Positions 1 to 6,328 of a stretch of 6,329 nt of DNA are shown in pieces. The notes beneath the pieces were generated by a model. That model was not told where the DNA came from, made no database searches, and saw nothing but the letters and a program-made list of their open reading frames with translations. Every line of letters starts with the position of its first letter. Within the stretch, counting starts at the first letter, position 1. The position numbers were made by a program, and so were the translations under genes. This DNA is from an uncultured Lachnospiraceae bacterium (lineage in GTDB: Bacteria; Bacillota_A; Clostridia; Lachnospirales; Lachnospiraceae): assembly GCA_946410365.1 (NCBI GenBank), contig CAMKAA010000061.1, positions 1 to 6,329 on the forward strand. Reading direction: 5' to 3'.

Positions 1-233
1 ACTTCCGCCGCCGCAACGCTCTGCCCGATCACAAGGATCCAGACACCAGCTGCCACCAGTGCCAGAATTCCTGTCTTTCTTCCGATTCCTCTCTTTACTC
101 TGTCGCTCAGGCGCTCTGTCAGATCTTCATGCACCAGCAGGATAACCGCCGCTGTGACCGCCGCCAAAGCCGTGGTCAGACACAGTATCACTATGATTCT
201 GCTCGTCTCTCCCCATATTCTCCATATAGACAT
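1..233 (-). CDS. Partial membrane protein, N-terminal 77 residues, runs off the left edge
   Basis: The 3' end is missing. I chose the ATG at 231-233 because an AGGAG ribosome site (239-243) lies five bases upstream. The frame stays open to base 1. The visible part has a short basic/aromatic N-terminus (MSIWRIWGETSR), a hydrophobic helix at about residues 13-34, a charged linker (HEDLTERLSDRVKRGIGRK, about 35-53) and a second hydrophobic helix at about 54-71. The second helix ends in QSVAAAE and resembles a signal-peptide h/c-region with an Ala-rich cleavage site, although it is internal. It follows the kinase gene by 82 nt with no terminator between them, so co-transcription from the kinase promoter is likely. 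A two-pass membrane protein, or a membrane-anchored protein with an exported C-terminal domain, are both possible. I do not recognise the family. The same frame stays open upstream with GTG codons, but these have a poorer ribosome site. Confidence 0.7.
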   Translation of the reverse strand, partial: MSIWRIWGETSRIIVILCLTTALAAVTAAVILLVHEDLTERLSDRVKRGIGRKTGILALVAAGVWILVIGQSVAAAE

Positions 234-315
234 TCTCGCTCCTACTCCGCCTCTCCGGTTTGCGTTTCGAGCTGCAATTTTTTGACCGGTTTCCCTTATC
301 ACCGCGCGGAACACT

Positions 316-2115
316 TCACTTCGCCCAGCTTCTCACTACACGTGCCGCAGACCTGACCGCTGTGCGCAGTTCCCCCTGCAGACGCTCAGGCACATAGATC
401 CGACCGCTCTCAGCGTTTTCCATAAAACGCTCCGCGTTCTCCACCACCTCCTTTACCATTTCCATGTCTGTCCCGGCCCCTCTGTAGCGATCCTCGGACA
501 GCGCGATCTCAACGGCCGCCGCCTTGCATACTGCTGACGCAAAGACTCCATTCCCGATCATCTCTGCCTCCTGCTCCGCTGTCTCCTCCAACACTCGCCA
601 GGCGACGATCCGCTCTCCGGACCATTCCTCCCCCAACACAACTTCCATCGCCTCTGCCATTTCCCTATCGCCGAACCAAATCCCGCCTTCTGCCAAAGCA
701 TTGCGGAAGCACTGTTTTGCTGCCTCCCTTCCCCCCTCATAGCAGGCAAAATATACCTTCCCCAGTTCCATCTGAAGCACTGCATAATCTCCGGGCCTCT
801 TCTTTCTCATTCGGTCCAGGTTTCCTTCCGCATTTCCTGCCGCCTTCTCCCACAGCTGTCCGGTGTTCACTCTAGCGAACAGTACATCGTCAAACGCTCT
901 TTTTTCTTCTTCCGTGATCACGCAGTCCTCTACAAGTTCCCTAAGAAAACAGATATACGCTTCAGGATCCTCAGGCTTTAGCGCCACAGCCTTCAGATAA
1001 GCCGCCTTCTTCTCCTCAAGAGCTGTCTTTTTCCCCGCCTCCTCAACGAAAGCACAGTACTCCACGGTTTCCGCTCCCGCTGATGTCGCCGCAAGTACAA
1101 GTGTCAGTGCCAGGCAGACTGCGGCTGTATTGACTAGCAACATGAAGCGCTTCCACGCTCTATCCCTGCTGCTGAGAGCAGTCTTTCCCGGAAAGCCGCC
1201 TTCCACAGTCCTGTTCCATTTATGGATCCAACTTCTCTTGGCCCAACTCCTCTCATCGATCCTGAGTACTCCCTGCAGTGCTTTTTCCAACTCTTTGCAG
1301 GAGGTATAGCGCATAGACGGGGCGGTCATACAGCAGCGGAGCAACACTTTGGCCATCTCGGTGTATTGCCAACTCTCTCCTTTAGCGCCCAGAATCTCCC
1401 CCAACGGTCTCAGCCCTGTCTCCAAGGGCGGGCGCCCTGTGATCATGTGATGCAGGACCGCTCCGATGCCGTAGATGTCGGTCCTCTCGTCGGACTGCTC
1501 CCAGCCGCCGTACTGCTCAGGCGCCGCGTAACCATCCGTCCCGAGCTGCATGGTGTCTGTGGCAGCATCTTTTCTAAGCTTCCTCACTGCTCCATAATCC
1601 ACCAGGACAAATTGCCCATCTGGCCGCACCAGAATATTGGCCGGCTTCAGATCCCGGAAGATCATGGACGGATTATGCCCGTGCAGCTGCTCCATTATGC
1701 CGCAGAGCTGCAGTCCGGCCGCCGCTGCCTCACGAACAGTATAGGCTCTGCCATCCTCAAGAATCTTTTGAAGGGACCGGCCTTCCACATATTCCATGAC
1801 AAAGCCTGCAAACTCACCCTTTTCGTCGAAGACGCACTCTCTGTACGCAGGAATTCCGGGATGGCAGGCGGCATTCCCCTGCTCATCAGTGCAGAGCGCC
1901 TGCAGGACTTCAGCCTCTGCTCGCAGGTTTTCAGTCCTTGCTCGCAATTGATCCGCTTCTTGCTCAAATGCCTCTGGTTTATTGTCGTCCCTTCGAAGAA
2001 CTTTCATTGCATATTTTCTTCCGTCCGCTCTGTCCGCAACAAGATAGACGACACTTGTTCCTCCGCGTCCAAGTTCGCGGAGAATCTCATATTGATCAAT
2101 AGATTTCTCATTCAA
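316..2115 (-). CDS. Transmembrane Ser/Thr protein kinase with extracellular helical (TPR-like) domain
   Basis: Predicted to phosphorylate Ser/Thr on cytoplasmic proteins in response to a signal outside the cell. The kinase domain spans about residues 9-280. Visible motifs are the glycine loop GRGGTSVV (16-23), the ATP lysine K38 in AMK, the helix-C region around AEAEVL (66-71), the catalytic loop FRDLKPANIL (153-162; D155, K157, N160), DYG (173-175) and AAPEQYG (197-203). A basic juxtamembrane stretch (about 285-323) precedes one membrane helix (about 324-345, ending ATSAGAE). About 250 acidic, helix-rich residues follow, with TPR-like segments near 366-390 and 444-478. No PASTA repeats are visible, so this is not a PrkC/PknB-type muropeptide sensor. 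The start is TTG at 2113-2115, because TAA lies directly upstream in frame and no earlier start is possible. HRD is replaced by FRD and DFG by DYG, both conservative. Kinase identity is firm; ligand and substrate are unknown. Confidence 0.93.
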   Translation of the reverse strand: MNEKSIDQYEILRELGRGGTSVVYLVADRADGRKYAMKVLRRDDNKPEAFEQEADQLRARTENLRAEAEVLQALCTDEQGNAACHPGIPAYRECVFDEKGEFAGFVMEYVEGRSLQKILEDGRAYTVREAAAAGLQLCGIMEQLHGHNPSMIFRDLKPANILVRPDGQFVLVDYGAVRKLRKDAATDTMQLGTDGYAAPEQYGGWEQSDERTDIYGIGAVLHHMITGRPPLETGLRPLGEILGAKGESWQYTEMAKVLLRCCMTAPSMRYTSCKELEKALQGVLRIDERSWAKRSWIHKWNRTVEGGFPGKTALSSRDRAWKRFMLLVNTAAVCLALTLVLAATSAGAETVEYCAFVEEAGKKTALEEKKAAYLKAVALKPEDPEAYICFLRELVEDCVITEEEKRAFDDVLFARVNTGQLWEKAAGNAEGNLDRMRKKRPGDYAVLQMELGKVYFACYEGGREAAKQCFRNALAEGGIWFGDREMAEAMEVVLGEEWSGERIVAWRVLEETAEQEAEMIGNGVFASAVCKAAAVEIALSEDRYRGAGTDMEMVKEVVENAERFMENAESGRIYVPERLQGELRTAVRSAARVVRSWAK

Positions 2116-2126
2116 TTATTGGTTCA

Positions 2127-2131
2127 CTCCC
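2127..2131 (-). promoter_or_regulatory. Ribosome binding site supporting the TTG start of the kinase
   Basis: Read on the minus strand the site is GGGAG (in GGGAGTGA), 11 nt before the TTG at 2113-2115. The spacing is longer than usual. The codon before TTG is the in-frame stop TAA, so no start further upstream is possible. A non-AUG start with a stretched spacing predicts modest translation of the kinase. Confidence 0.6.
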
Positions 2132-2199
2132 TGATCGATCCGCGAATTGCGGAAATGAACAAAATCTACTAGTCAGATTCAGCAGTTTTGCCAAGATGC

Positions 2200-2226
2200 C
2201 CGGTCCTACAAGATTGTATGAGCCGG
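2200..2226 (-). repeat. Imperfect inverted repeat in the kinase leader
   Basis: CCGG at 2200-2203 pairs with CCGG at 2223-2226. Inside this, TACAA (2207-2211) and TTGTA (2214-2218) form a perfect inverted repeat with a two-base spacer. As RNA it folds into an outer 4-bp stem, an internal loop with one U-G and one C-G pair, and an inner UACA/UGUA stem. It lies about 40-60 nt downstream of the predicted transcription start and 85 nt before the kinase start codon. It could be an operator for a dimeric repressor or a leader RNA structure. It has no U-tract, so it is not an intrinsic terminator. Confidence 0.45.
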
Positions 2227-2269
2227 AAATCAGACGTCGGTCTCCAATGGATACCGGCAAGATAGAGTC

Positions 2270-2299
2270 ATTATCAAATAAGTGGCGGGCGAAAGTCAA
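2270..2299 (-). promoter_or_regulatory. Sigma-A-type promoter of the kinase transcription unit
   Basis: On the minus strand the -35 box is TTGACT (2294-2299, 5 of 6 consensus) and the -10 box is GATAAT (2270-2275, 5 of 6), with an 18-bp spacer. The predicted start of transcription is near 2263, giving a leader of about 150 nt before the TTG start of the kinase. The -35 box begins four bases after the T-tract of the upstream operon's terminator, which makes the two units independent. The 2116-2269 leader contains no convincing small ORF. Confidence 0.75.
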
Positions 2300-2303
2300 G
2301 ACT

Positions 2304-2343
2304 AAAAAACTGCCGCCCCGGAAATCATTCCCGGCGCGGCAGT
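2304..2343 (-). terminator. Intrinsic terminator of the acyltransferase/esterase operon
   Basis: On the minus strand, 2328-2343 pairs with 2309-2324 to form a GC-rich stem of 16 positions. It has one G-G mismatch (2335/2317), one G-U pair (2330/2322) and a 3-nt loop (2325-2327), and is followed by six T residues (2304-2309). The first stem base is seven bases past the stop codon of the esterase gene. The opposite strand lacks a T-tract after the stem, so it terminates in one direction only. Confidence 0.93.
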
Positions 2344-2350
2344 TCATATT

Positions 2351-3544
2351 TCATCCTTTCATCATTAAATGCAGTCCCACATCAAACGGTCTTCCCTCAA
2401 CGCATTCGCTGAGCCATTCGGCCATGGTAATTTCATCCTGCGTGCGGAGTGTGAATTCCGGCTGCCGGACTACTGTGTGGATCGTTCCTCCCTTGTACAT
2501 GGTCAGCGGTCTGTGCCAGTCATGGATAAAGAAGGAGAATTCCGGGCCGATATCCCTCATTTCCGCGATCATTTTCTGCATCTGCCGGTAATAGTCCTCC
2601 TGGATCTGTGAATCAGTGTCGTACACCTTGTTGGTCATATCGTTGTAGAAAGCGCTCAGAAGGTAATCCATGGTAGAACCTGAGTAGAGGTATTTAAACC
2701 GATTGCCCTGGCGCCTGTAGACGCCGCGGTACCACTCCAGTGCGAGGTTTTTGCCGTTCACATCGCGGCATATCTCCTCCCGTGCATTCCAGACGTCGCG
2801 CAATATATGTTTCCAGTTCTTGTATTGGAGCTGCGCACTGTCCGAGAAGAGTGTCACATCGCTGCAGGCCGGGTAGAACTCGCCTGCGATCTGTTCGGCA
2901 AGGGCAGGCACCGCAAAGGCTCCGGCGCTCTCTCCCGCGATCAGGAGTTTGGAAGCAGTGGGGAACAATTTTTTGCCCATACGCATGGCAGCCATGAAGT
3001 TCTCGTAACCGTGAAAATACAGTACAGCCTCATCTCCGGCCTTCTGGCTTCCGTCTTCACTGCCCTCGACGATGTGGTAGGTAAGCTCGCTCCTGCCGAT
3101 ATGCATGTCTCCGGTCGCATAAGTGATGACTATGAAATTCCACTCGTCGAAGGGGTTTTCGGATCCGTTTTTGGTGATGCCCACATTGATGTTCATTACC
3201 TGTGTGAACAGCCTGAGATTATTCCAGTAATAGTTGGGCACCCAGGCCGCGACACTGCCGCCGTTTACAGGCCTGGCGGCCATGTATTCGTTGATCGCGA
3301 TGCCTCCGCCGGAGAAGAACACGCACAGCTTATCAGTAGTCCCCTTCCGGACGTAGATGTGATATTCGGAGCCATCCCCGCACTTGCCCTCGGGAACAGG
3401 TACCTGGTACCAGACCTTCTCAGCAGGCTCACCGACCAGAATCGGAGCCTCCTGCCCCAGTTCATAGATTCCCTTTGCGATGGATTCCTCGACCAGATTT
3501 CCTATCCGGACCATCCAGTTCTTCGCAATATTGCCAGTTGCCAT
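2351..3544 (-). CDS. Pectinacetylesterase/Notum-like alpha/beta serine hydrolase
   Basis: A predicted carboxylesterase (397 aa) that would remove an acetyl or other acyl group from an unknown substrate. Family signatures appear in the expected order: the oxyanion-hole motif FSGGG (77-81); NPFDEWN...YATGDMHIG (130-150), which matches the Asn-Pro...Trp-Asn...Tyr...Gly-Asp...Gly block of pectinacetylesterases; FHGYENFMAAM (177-187); and the nucleophile elbow GESAG (204-208, Ser206). By comparison with Notum, Asp302 and His356 (GGTIHT) probably complete the triad; this alignment was done by eye. No signal peptide or membrane helix is visible, so the enzyme should be cytoplasmic, unlike plant pectinacetylesterases, which makes pectin an unlikely substrate. 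ATG at 3542-3544 has an AAAGGTGG ribosome site (3551-3558) in the 16-nt gap after the membrane-protein gene. It is the last gene of its operon. The fold is confident, the substrate is not. Confidence 0.82.
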   Translation of the reverse strand: MATGNIAKNWMVRIGNLVEESIAKGIYELGQEAPILVGEPAEKVWYQVPVPEGKCGDGSEYHIYVRKGTTDKLCVFFSGGGIAINEYMAARPVNGGSVAAWVPNYYWNNLRLFTQVMNINVGITKNGSENPFDEWNFIVITYATGDMHIGRSELTYHIVEGSEDGSQKAGDEAVLYFHGYENFMAAMRMGKKLFPTASKLLIAGESAGAFAVPALAEQIAGEFYPACSDVTLFSDSAQLQYKNWKHILRDVWNAREEICRDVNGKNLALEWYRGVYRRQGNRFKYLYSGSTMDYLLSAFYNDMTNKVYDTDSQIQEDYYRQMQKMIAEMRDIGPEFSFFIHDWHRPLTMYKGGTIHTVVRQPEFTLRTQDEITMAEWLSECVEGRPFDVGLHLMMKG

Positions 3545-3560
3545 AATTAACCACCTTTGA

Positions 3561-4220
3561 TCACAGATTGAACATTTTCTCTACCGCGCTCCACAGGTCC
3601 CTGAACCGGAAGATCACTGCCGCGCAGGCCGCGATGAGAAGTATCGCCATGCTCACCACTGCCGGCAGAATATTCGGATTGACGTGCGTAAGGACCGGAA
3701 TGATCTGCAGCATGGAGAGCAGTATTGTTACAAAAATATAGATAATATACTCTTCTAATCGAAGTTTGGCTCCACGCCCTACGCTGATCGTTACAAACAC
3801 CAGCAGAACAAATCCGATCGGTAAGACATACGCCAGCGACCAGCCGTGCCATCCTGTAAGAACATCGATCAGAAGACAGACCGCCATGGCCAGATAAGTC
3901 TCAATAAACAATGTTTTGATCAGGTTGTTCCGATAGTAGATGCCGACCATCAGATCCCCCCAGGCGATAAGCGCCCCCATTACCGCGAAAGGAACCCAGG
4001 CCAGCTTGAAGTCATAGAGGATCTCCAACGAATTCATGATAATGATGAAAGTGAGCAGGCAGAATGTTCCTACTTTTACCAGGGACATGTGGGAAAAGCG
4101 TCTTCTGTCAAGGACCGGGAATCCGCCGGGCTCCGCATTTCCCGTAACTCTCCCTCCGCAGAGGGGGCATTCTGTCTTATCGCCCCGGATACTGATCCTG
4201 CATTTAGGACAATACTGCAT
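3561..4220 (-). CDS. Zinc-ribbon integral membrane protein (DUF6320-like)
   Basis: A 219-aa protein. A short N-terminal zinc ribbon has the pairs CPKC (C4, C7) and CPLC (C18, C21), followed by a polar linker. Six hydrophobic segments follow at about 47-66, 73-94, 104-120, 127-147, 156-175 and 184-205, and a short amphipathic C-terminus. The architecture and size recall the uncharacterised DUF6320 family, which I remember next to alcohol-acetyltransferase-like genes in clostridia; this is recall, not a search. The ATG at 4218-4220 shares one base with the TAA of the upstream gene, and a perfect AAAGGAGG lies inside that gene's last codons, so translation is probably coupled. No enzymatic motif is visible. 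It could be a membrane anchor, a substrate-presenting partner or a transporter for the acyltransferase and esterase on either side; these roles are inference. Confidence 0.8.
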   Translation of the reverse strand: MQYCPKCRISIRGDKTECPLCGGRVTGNAEPGGFPVLDRRRFSHMSLVKVGTFCLLTFIIIMNSLEILYDFKLAWVPFAVMGALIAWGDLMVGIYYRNNLIKTLFIETYLAMAVCLLIDVLTGWHGWSLAYVLPIGFVLLVFVTISVGRGAKLRLEEYIIYIFVTILLSMLQIIPVLTHVNPNILPAVVSMAILLIAACAAVIFRFRDLWSAVEKMFNL

Positions 4221-5656
4221 TACGGCGCCTCCTTTCCTGCGGAATCTGCTGCCTCTGCATCGGCCGGAGCCGGTTTTTCGGCAGTCGGTTCCGGTTTTTC
4301 AGCGGCCGGTTCCGGTTTTTCAGGGACCGATTCCTTTGCAATCGGAACCGGTTTTTCAGCAGCCTGTTCCGGTTTTTCAGCAGCCGACTCCTTAGAAGGC
4401 GCATCGAAATCGTTGGTCTCCAGCACCACATCGATTCCCATGTCCGCGATGTCCCGGAAAAAGTTCCTGATCACCGGCTGCTGGATAAAAGCGGAAGTAA
4501 CGCTGAACACCAGCTCATCTTTGAAGGAACACAGACAGACCTGCACCTCGGGCGCCGCCATAAAGCAGCTGAATTTGTGGATGTAGGGCTCCATTTCCTT
4601 GGGAACTGTGATCTTGCCCACATTTGAGATCGTTCCCGTGATCCCGCGCTGCGTCTTGGCGTTGATTGCCGAGATGACCAGGTTTTTGATAAAAAGAGGC
4701 ACCACCTTGATCGCAATATTGTGCTCGAGGGCCGCGTAAGAATTCATGGTCAGTTCGACCTGATCCTGTTTGAGCTGTTTGTGGAAAGATTCCCTCACCA
4801 CAGAAATAATGCTCTCGAGCGTTCCGTCGTAGAGAGCCGGATCGTAGACCACATTTATAACGCCAAAGAAGTTGCGCGCCGTATCAGAGGGAAAATAATT
4901 TCTCAGATTCACCGGAACGCTCAGGACGATCGGGTACTTTCTGTCGTGCACCGACATCTCCCGGAGCGCAGCCTGAATAAAGAGCGCCGTGCTCAGTTCA
5001 GCAACTGTCGAGTTGCGCTCCCTTGCGGCCGCCAGGAACGCCGCCACAGACACCGTCCCCTCAAGCAGGTGGTTCTGCAGGTTCTCGTCCTTATCGCCGC
5101 GCAGGTGATAGGCCCGCTTAGGCGCGGTCTTCTGCCCCTCGGGCTTCTCCTTTGCCTTATGATAGTACTTGCCGAACGCGTCGTTCTGCCTGTCCTCGCC
5201 GGACGCCCTGCTGCCTGTTGTCTGAATCAGGTCCAATCCGTACCTGATCCCGAGATACTCCGCCAGGATCGCCTTGAGGAACTCAAAGGCCCCCGTCCCG
5301 TCTGTCAAAACATGGTACATCTCCAGGTTGATCCTGCGCCCGTGATAGTTGACTCTGTATAACAGGTTCCTGCGCCCCTCCCAGTAGATCGTATCCAGCG
5401 CGGGTCTGTCATCCCTCGTCACTTCCGCGTCGAGGTCACTCTGGTCAAGGTAATACCAGAACAGTCCCTTTTTCAGAACACTGCTGAAATGGGGAAAGTC
5501 TCTCGCCGCGGCCGTGACCGCGCTCTGAAGGGCCTCAGGGTTCACCTCCTCGTTGAGTTCACAGGTTATCCTGAACACCCGGGTATCCGAGCCGCCCGCT
5601 GTGGAGGGCACTATTTTGGCCGCGTTATCCAATTGATACCACTTCGTCTGTGCCAT
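4220..5656 (-). CDS. Condensation/alcohol-acetyltransferase-fold acyltransferase with repetitive C-terminal tail
   Basis: Predicted CoA-dependent acyltransferase of the BAHD/condensation/AATase superfamily, 478 aa. The catalytic HxxxDG motif is YHVLTDG (114-120; His115 as general base, Asp119 structural). The C-terminal half has VPVNLRNYFPS (247-257), NFFGVINV and TISNVGKI (342-349), typical of the alcohol-acetyltransferase-like branch. The fold ends near residue 418. Residues 419-478 form an acidic, Pro/Ala/Lys/Glu-rich tail built from EKPEP(T/A)A-like heptads, expected to be disordered. No signal peptide or membrane helix is seen, so it should be cytoplasmic. ATG at 5654-5656 has an AGGAG site (5664-5668) seven bases upstream. 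It lies 63 nt after the NUDIX gene and overlaps the zinc-ribbon gene by one base. Acceptor and acyl donor are unknown; an alcohol acetyltransferase label would be only a fold-level analogy. NRPS or mycobacterial Pap-type acyltransferases share the same motif. Confidence 0.82.
   Translation of the reverse strand: MAQTKWYQLDNAAKIVPSTAGGSDTRVFRITCELNEEVNPEALQSAVTAAARDFPHFSSVLKKGLFWYYLDQSDLDAEVTRDDRPALDTIYWEGRRNLLYRVNYHGRRINLEMYHVLTDGTGAFEFLKAILAEYLGIRYGLDLIQTTGSRASGEDRQNDAFGKYYHKAKEKPEGQKTAPKRAYHLRGDKDENLQNHLLEGTVSVAAFLAAARERNSTVAELSTALFIQAALREMSVHDRKYPIVLSVPVNLRNYFPSDTARNFFGVINVVYDPALYDGTLESIISVVRESFHKQLKQDQVELTMNSYAALEHNIAIKVVPLFIKNLVISAINAKTQRGITGTISNVGKITVPKEMEPYIHKFSCFMAAPEVQVCLCSFKDELVFSVTSAFIQQPVIRNFFRDIADMGIDVVLETNDFDAPSKESAAEKPEQAAEKPVPIAKESVPEKPEPAAEKPEPTAEKPAPADAEAADSAGKEAP
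4228..4235 (-). promoter_or_regulatory. Coupling ribosome site inside the acyltransferase 3' end
   Basis: On the minus strand this is AAAGGAGG, a near-perfect Shine-Dalgarno sequence within the last sense codons of the acyltransferase gene and seven bases before the ATG of the zinc-ribbon gene. With the TAATG overlap at 4218-4222, it fits terminating ribosomes reinitiating on the downstream gene, giving linked amounts of the two proteins. Confidence 0.8.
4270..4389 (-). repeat. Degenerate 21-nt tandem repeats encoding the EKPEP tail
   Basis: Read on the plus strand, the core CCGGTTTTTC occurs five times, beginning at 4270, 4291, 4312, 4348 and 4369. The steps are 21, 21, 36 and 21 nt. All steps are multiples of three, so copy-number change keeps the acyltransferase frame and alters only the length of the Glu-Lys-Pro tail. 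The 36-nt step contains a diverged segment encoding the VPIAKESVP part of the tail. Confidence 0.9.
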
Positions 5657-5687
5657 ACCGCTTCTCCTGTGCAGCTGTCTTCTGCCG

Positions 5688-5740
5688 CTTGTTTGATAAG
5701 GAAAGCAATCTTTCCGTTCTTATTTGGTGAGGAAAGCAAA
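5688..5740 (-). repeat. Imperfect 22-bp direct repeat across the NUDIX gene end
   Basis: The copies are 5719-5740, covering the last codons and stop of the NUDIX gene, and 5688-5709 in the intergenic gap, with 18 of 22 positions identical and a 31-nt period. On the minus strand both carry TTGCTTTCCT, then A, C and AAA, then AAG. In the intergenic copy the stop TAA has become CAA. The 31-nt period is not a multiple of three. It could be the remnant of a small duplication or coincidence. Confidence 0.5.
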
Positions 5741-6328
5741 CGGATCGTCATCTACAAGGAAGTGCATGAGCTGGTAGGCGCACATGATGGCCACTTTTTC
5801 CTCCTTGAGGATCCTGCGGACCTCGTCACGGTCAGCCAGAACGATCTCGATATTCTCTGTGTCCTCCATGAAGCGGTCGCTGATCTCACCGTCCGTGTAA
5901 CCGTAGACCGTCGCGCAGGACTCGTCCGTAAGGCCAACCGTAGTGAACCGGGGCTCCTCGAACATCGGATCCACATCAAGCGGCTCGAACGTAAGCCCTG
6001 TCTCCTCATGCATCTCGCGCACCGCTGCCTCGCGGAAGTCCTCGCCCTTCTCCACAAGTCCCGCCGGGAACTCGTAGACATATTCACCGATGCAGAAGCG
6101 GTACTGGCGGATCAGGACGACTTTGTCGCGCTTGGGTCCGTACAGGCTGTAGATAATCACGCCGTCAGGATGATTCTCGCCGGTGACGATCTTGAGTTCT
6201 CTCTCATTTTTGGCTCTGGAAGCGACATAATAATGGGACTTCGCGCCGTTCTTGTGCGTGACGTCCAGATCATAGAGATTGACAAACTTGTTCTCGGTTT
6301 TCTGTGTGATCTTATCGATGGATACCAT
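5720..6328 (-). CDS. NUDIX hydrolase, ADP-ribose pyrophosphatase type
   Basis: A cytoplasmic Mg-dependent pyrophosphohydrolase that probably splits ADP-ribose or a related nucleoside diphosphate sugar into AMP and a sugar phosphate. The NUDIX box is complete at 90-112: G90, E96, R104, E105, E108, E109 and G111 fit GX5EX7REUXEEXGU. The preceding VVLIRQYRFCIGEYVYEFPAG (about 70-90) and following EEPRFTTVGLTDE (124-136) match the NudF/YqkG-like subgroup rather than MutT. The 202-aa length is normal for that group. ATG at 6326-6328 is used, but only one base precedes it, so the ribosome site and any earlier start cannot be judged. The 63-nt gap to the acyltransferase gene has no clear promoter, so co-transcription is possible. 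Exact substrate preference cannot be read from sequence. Confidence 0.9.
   Translation of the reverse strand: MVSIDKITQKTENKFVNLYDLDVTHKNGAKSHYYVASRAKNERELKIVTGENHPDGVIIYSLYGPKRDKVVLIRQYRFCIGEYVYEFPAGLVEKGEDFREAAVREMHEETGLTFEPLDVDPMFEEPRFTTVGLTDESCATVYGYTDGEISDRFMEDTENIEIVLADRDEVRRILKEEKVAIMCAYQLMHFLVDDDPFAFLTK

Noticed and set aside
234..315. Earlier GTG starts for the left-edge membrane protein and the 8-bp palindrome CCGCGCGG (302-309)
   Set aside because: The GTG codons lack a well-placed ribosome site compared with the ATG at 231-233, and the palindrome has no loop or T-tract to act as a terminator.
1222..2172. 316-codon open frame on the plus strand
   Set aside because: It lies antisense to the kinase gene, whose motifs are unmistakable, and its translation shows no recognisable domain or composition of a real protein.
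2807..3550. 247-codon plus-strand open frame
   Set aside because: It is antisense to the esterase gene, which has all family motifs and a good ribosome site; the plus-strand product has no recognisable features.
4270..4389. CRISPR-like array
   Set aside because: The short repeats are spaced at 21-nt multiples inside a coding frame and lack spacers of independent sequence, so they are a protein-coding tandem repeat.
4036..4395. Plus-strand open frame with PVFQ-type repeats
   Set aside because: The repeats are the antisense reading of the EKPEP tail repeats of the acyltransferase, so it is a shadow frame.
5700..5715. Hairpin GGAAAG-ATTG-CTTTCC after the NUDIX gene as a terminator
   Set aside because: The stem is only six pairs, AT-rich, and no T-tract follows, so termination is not supported.
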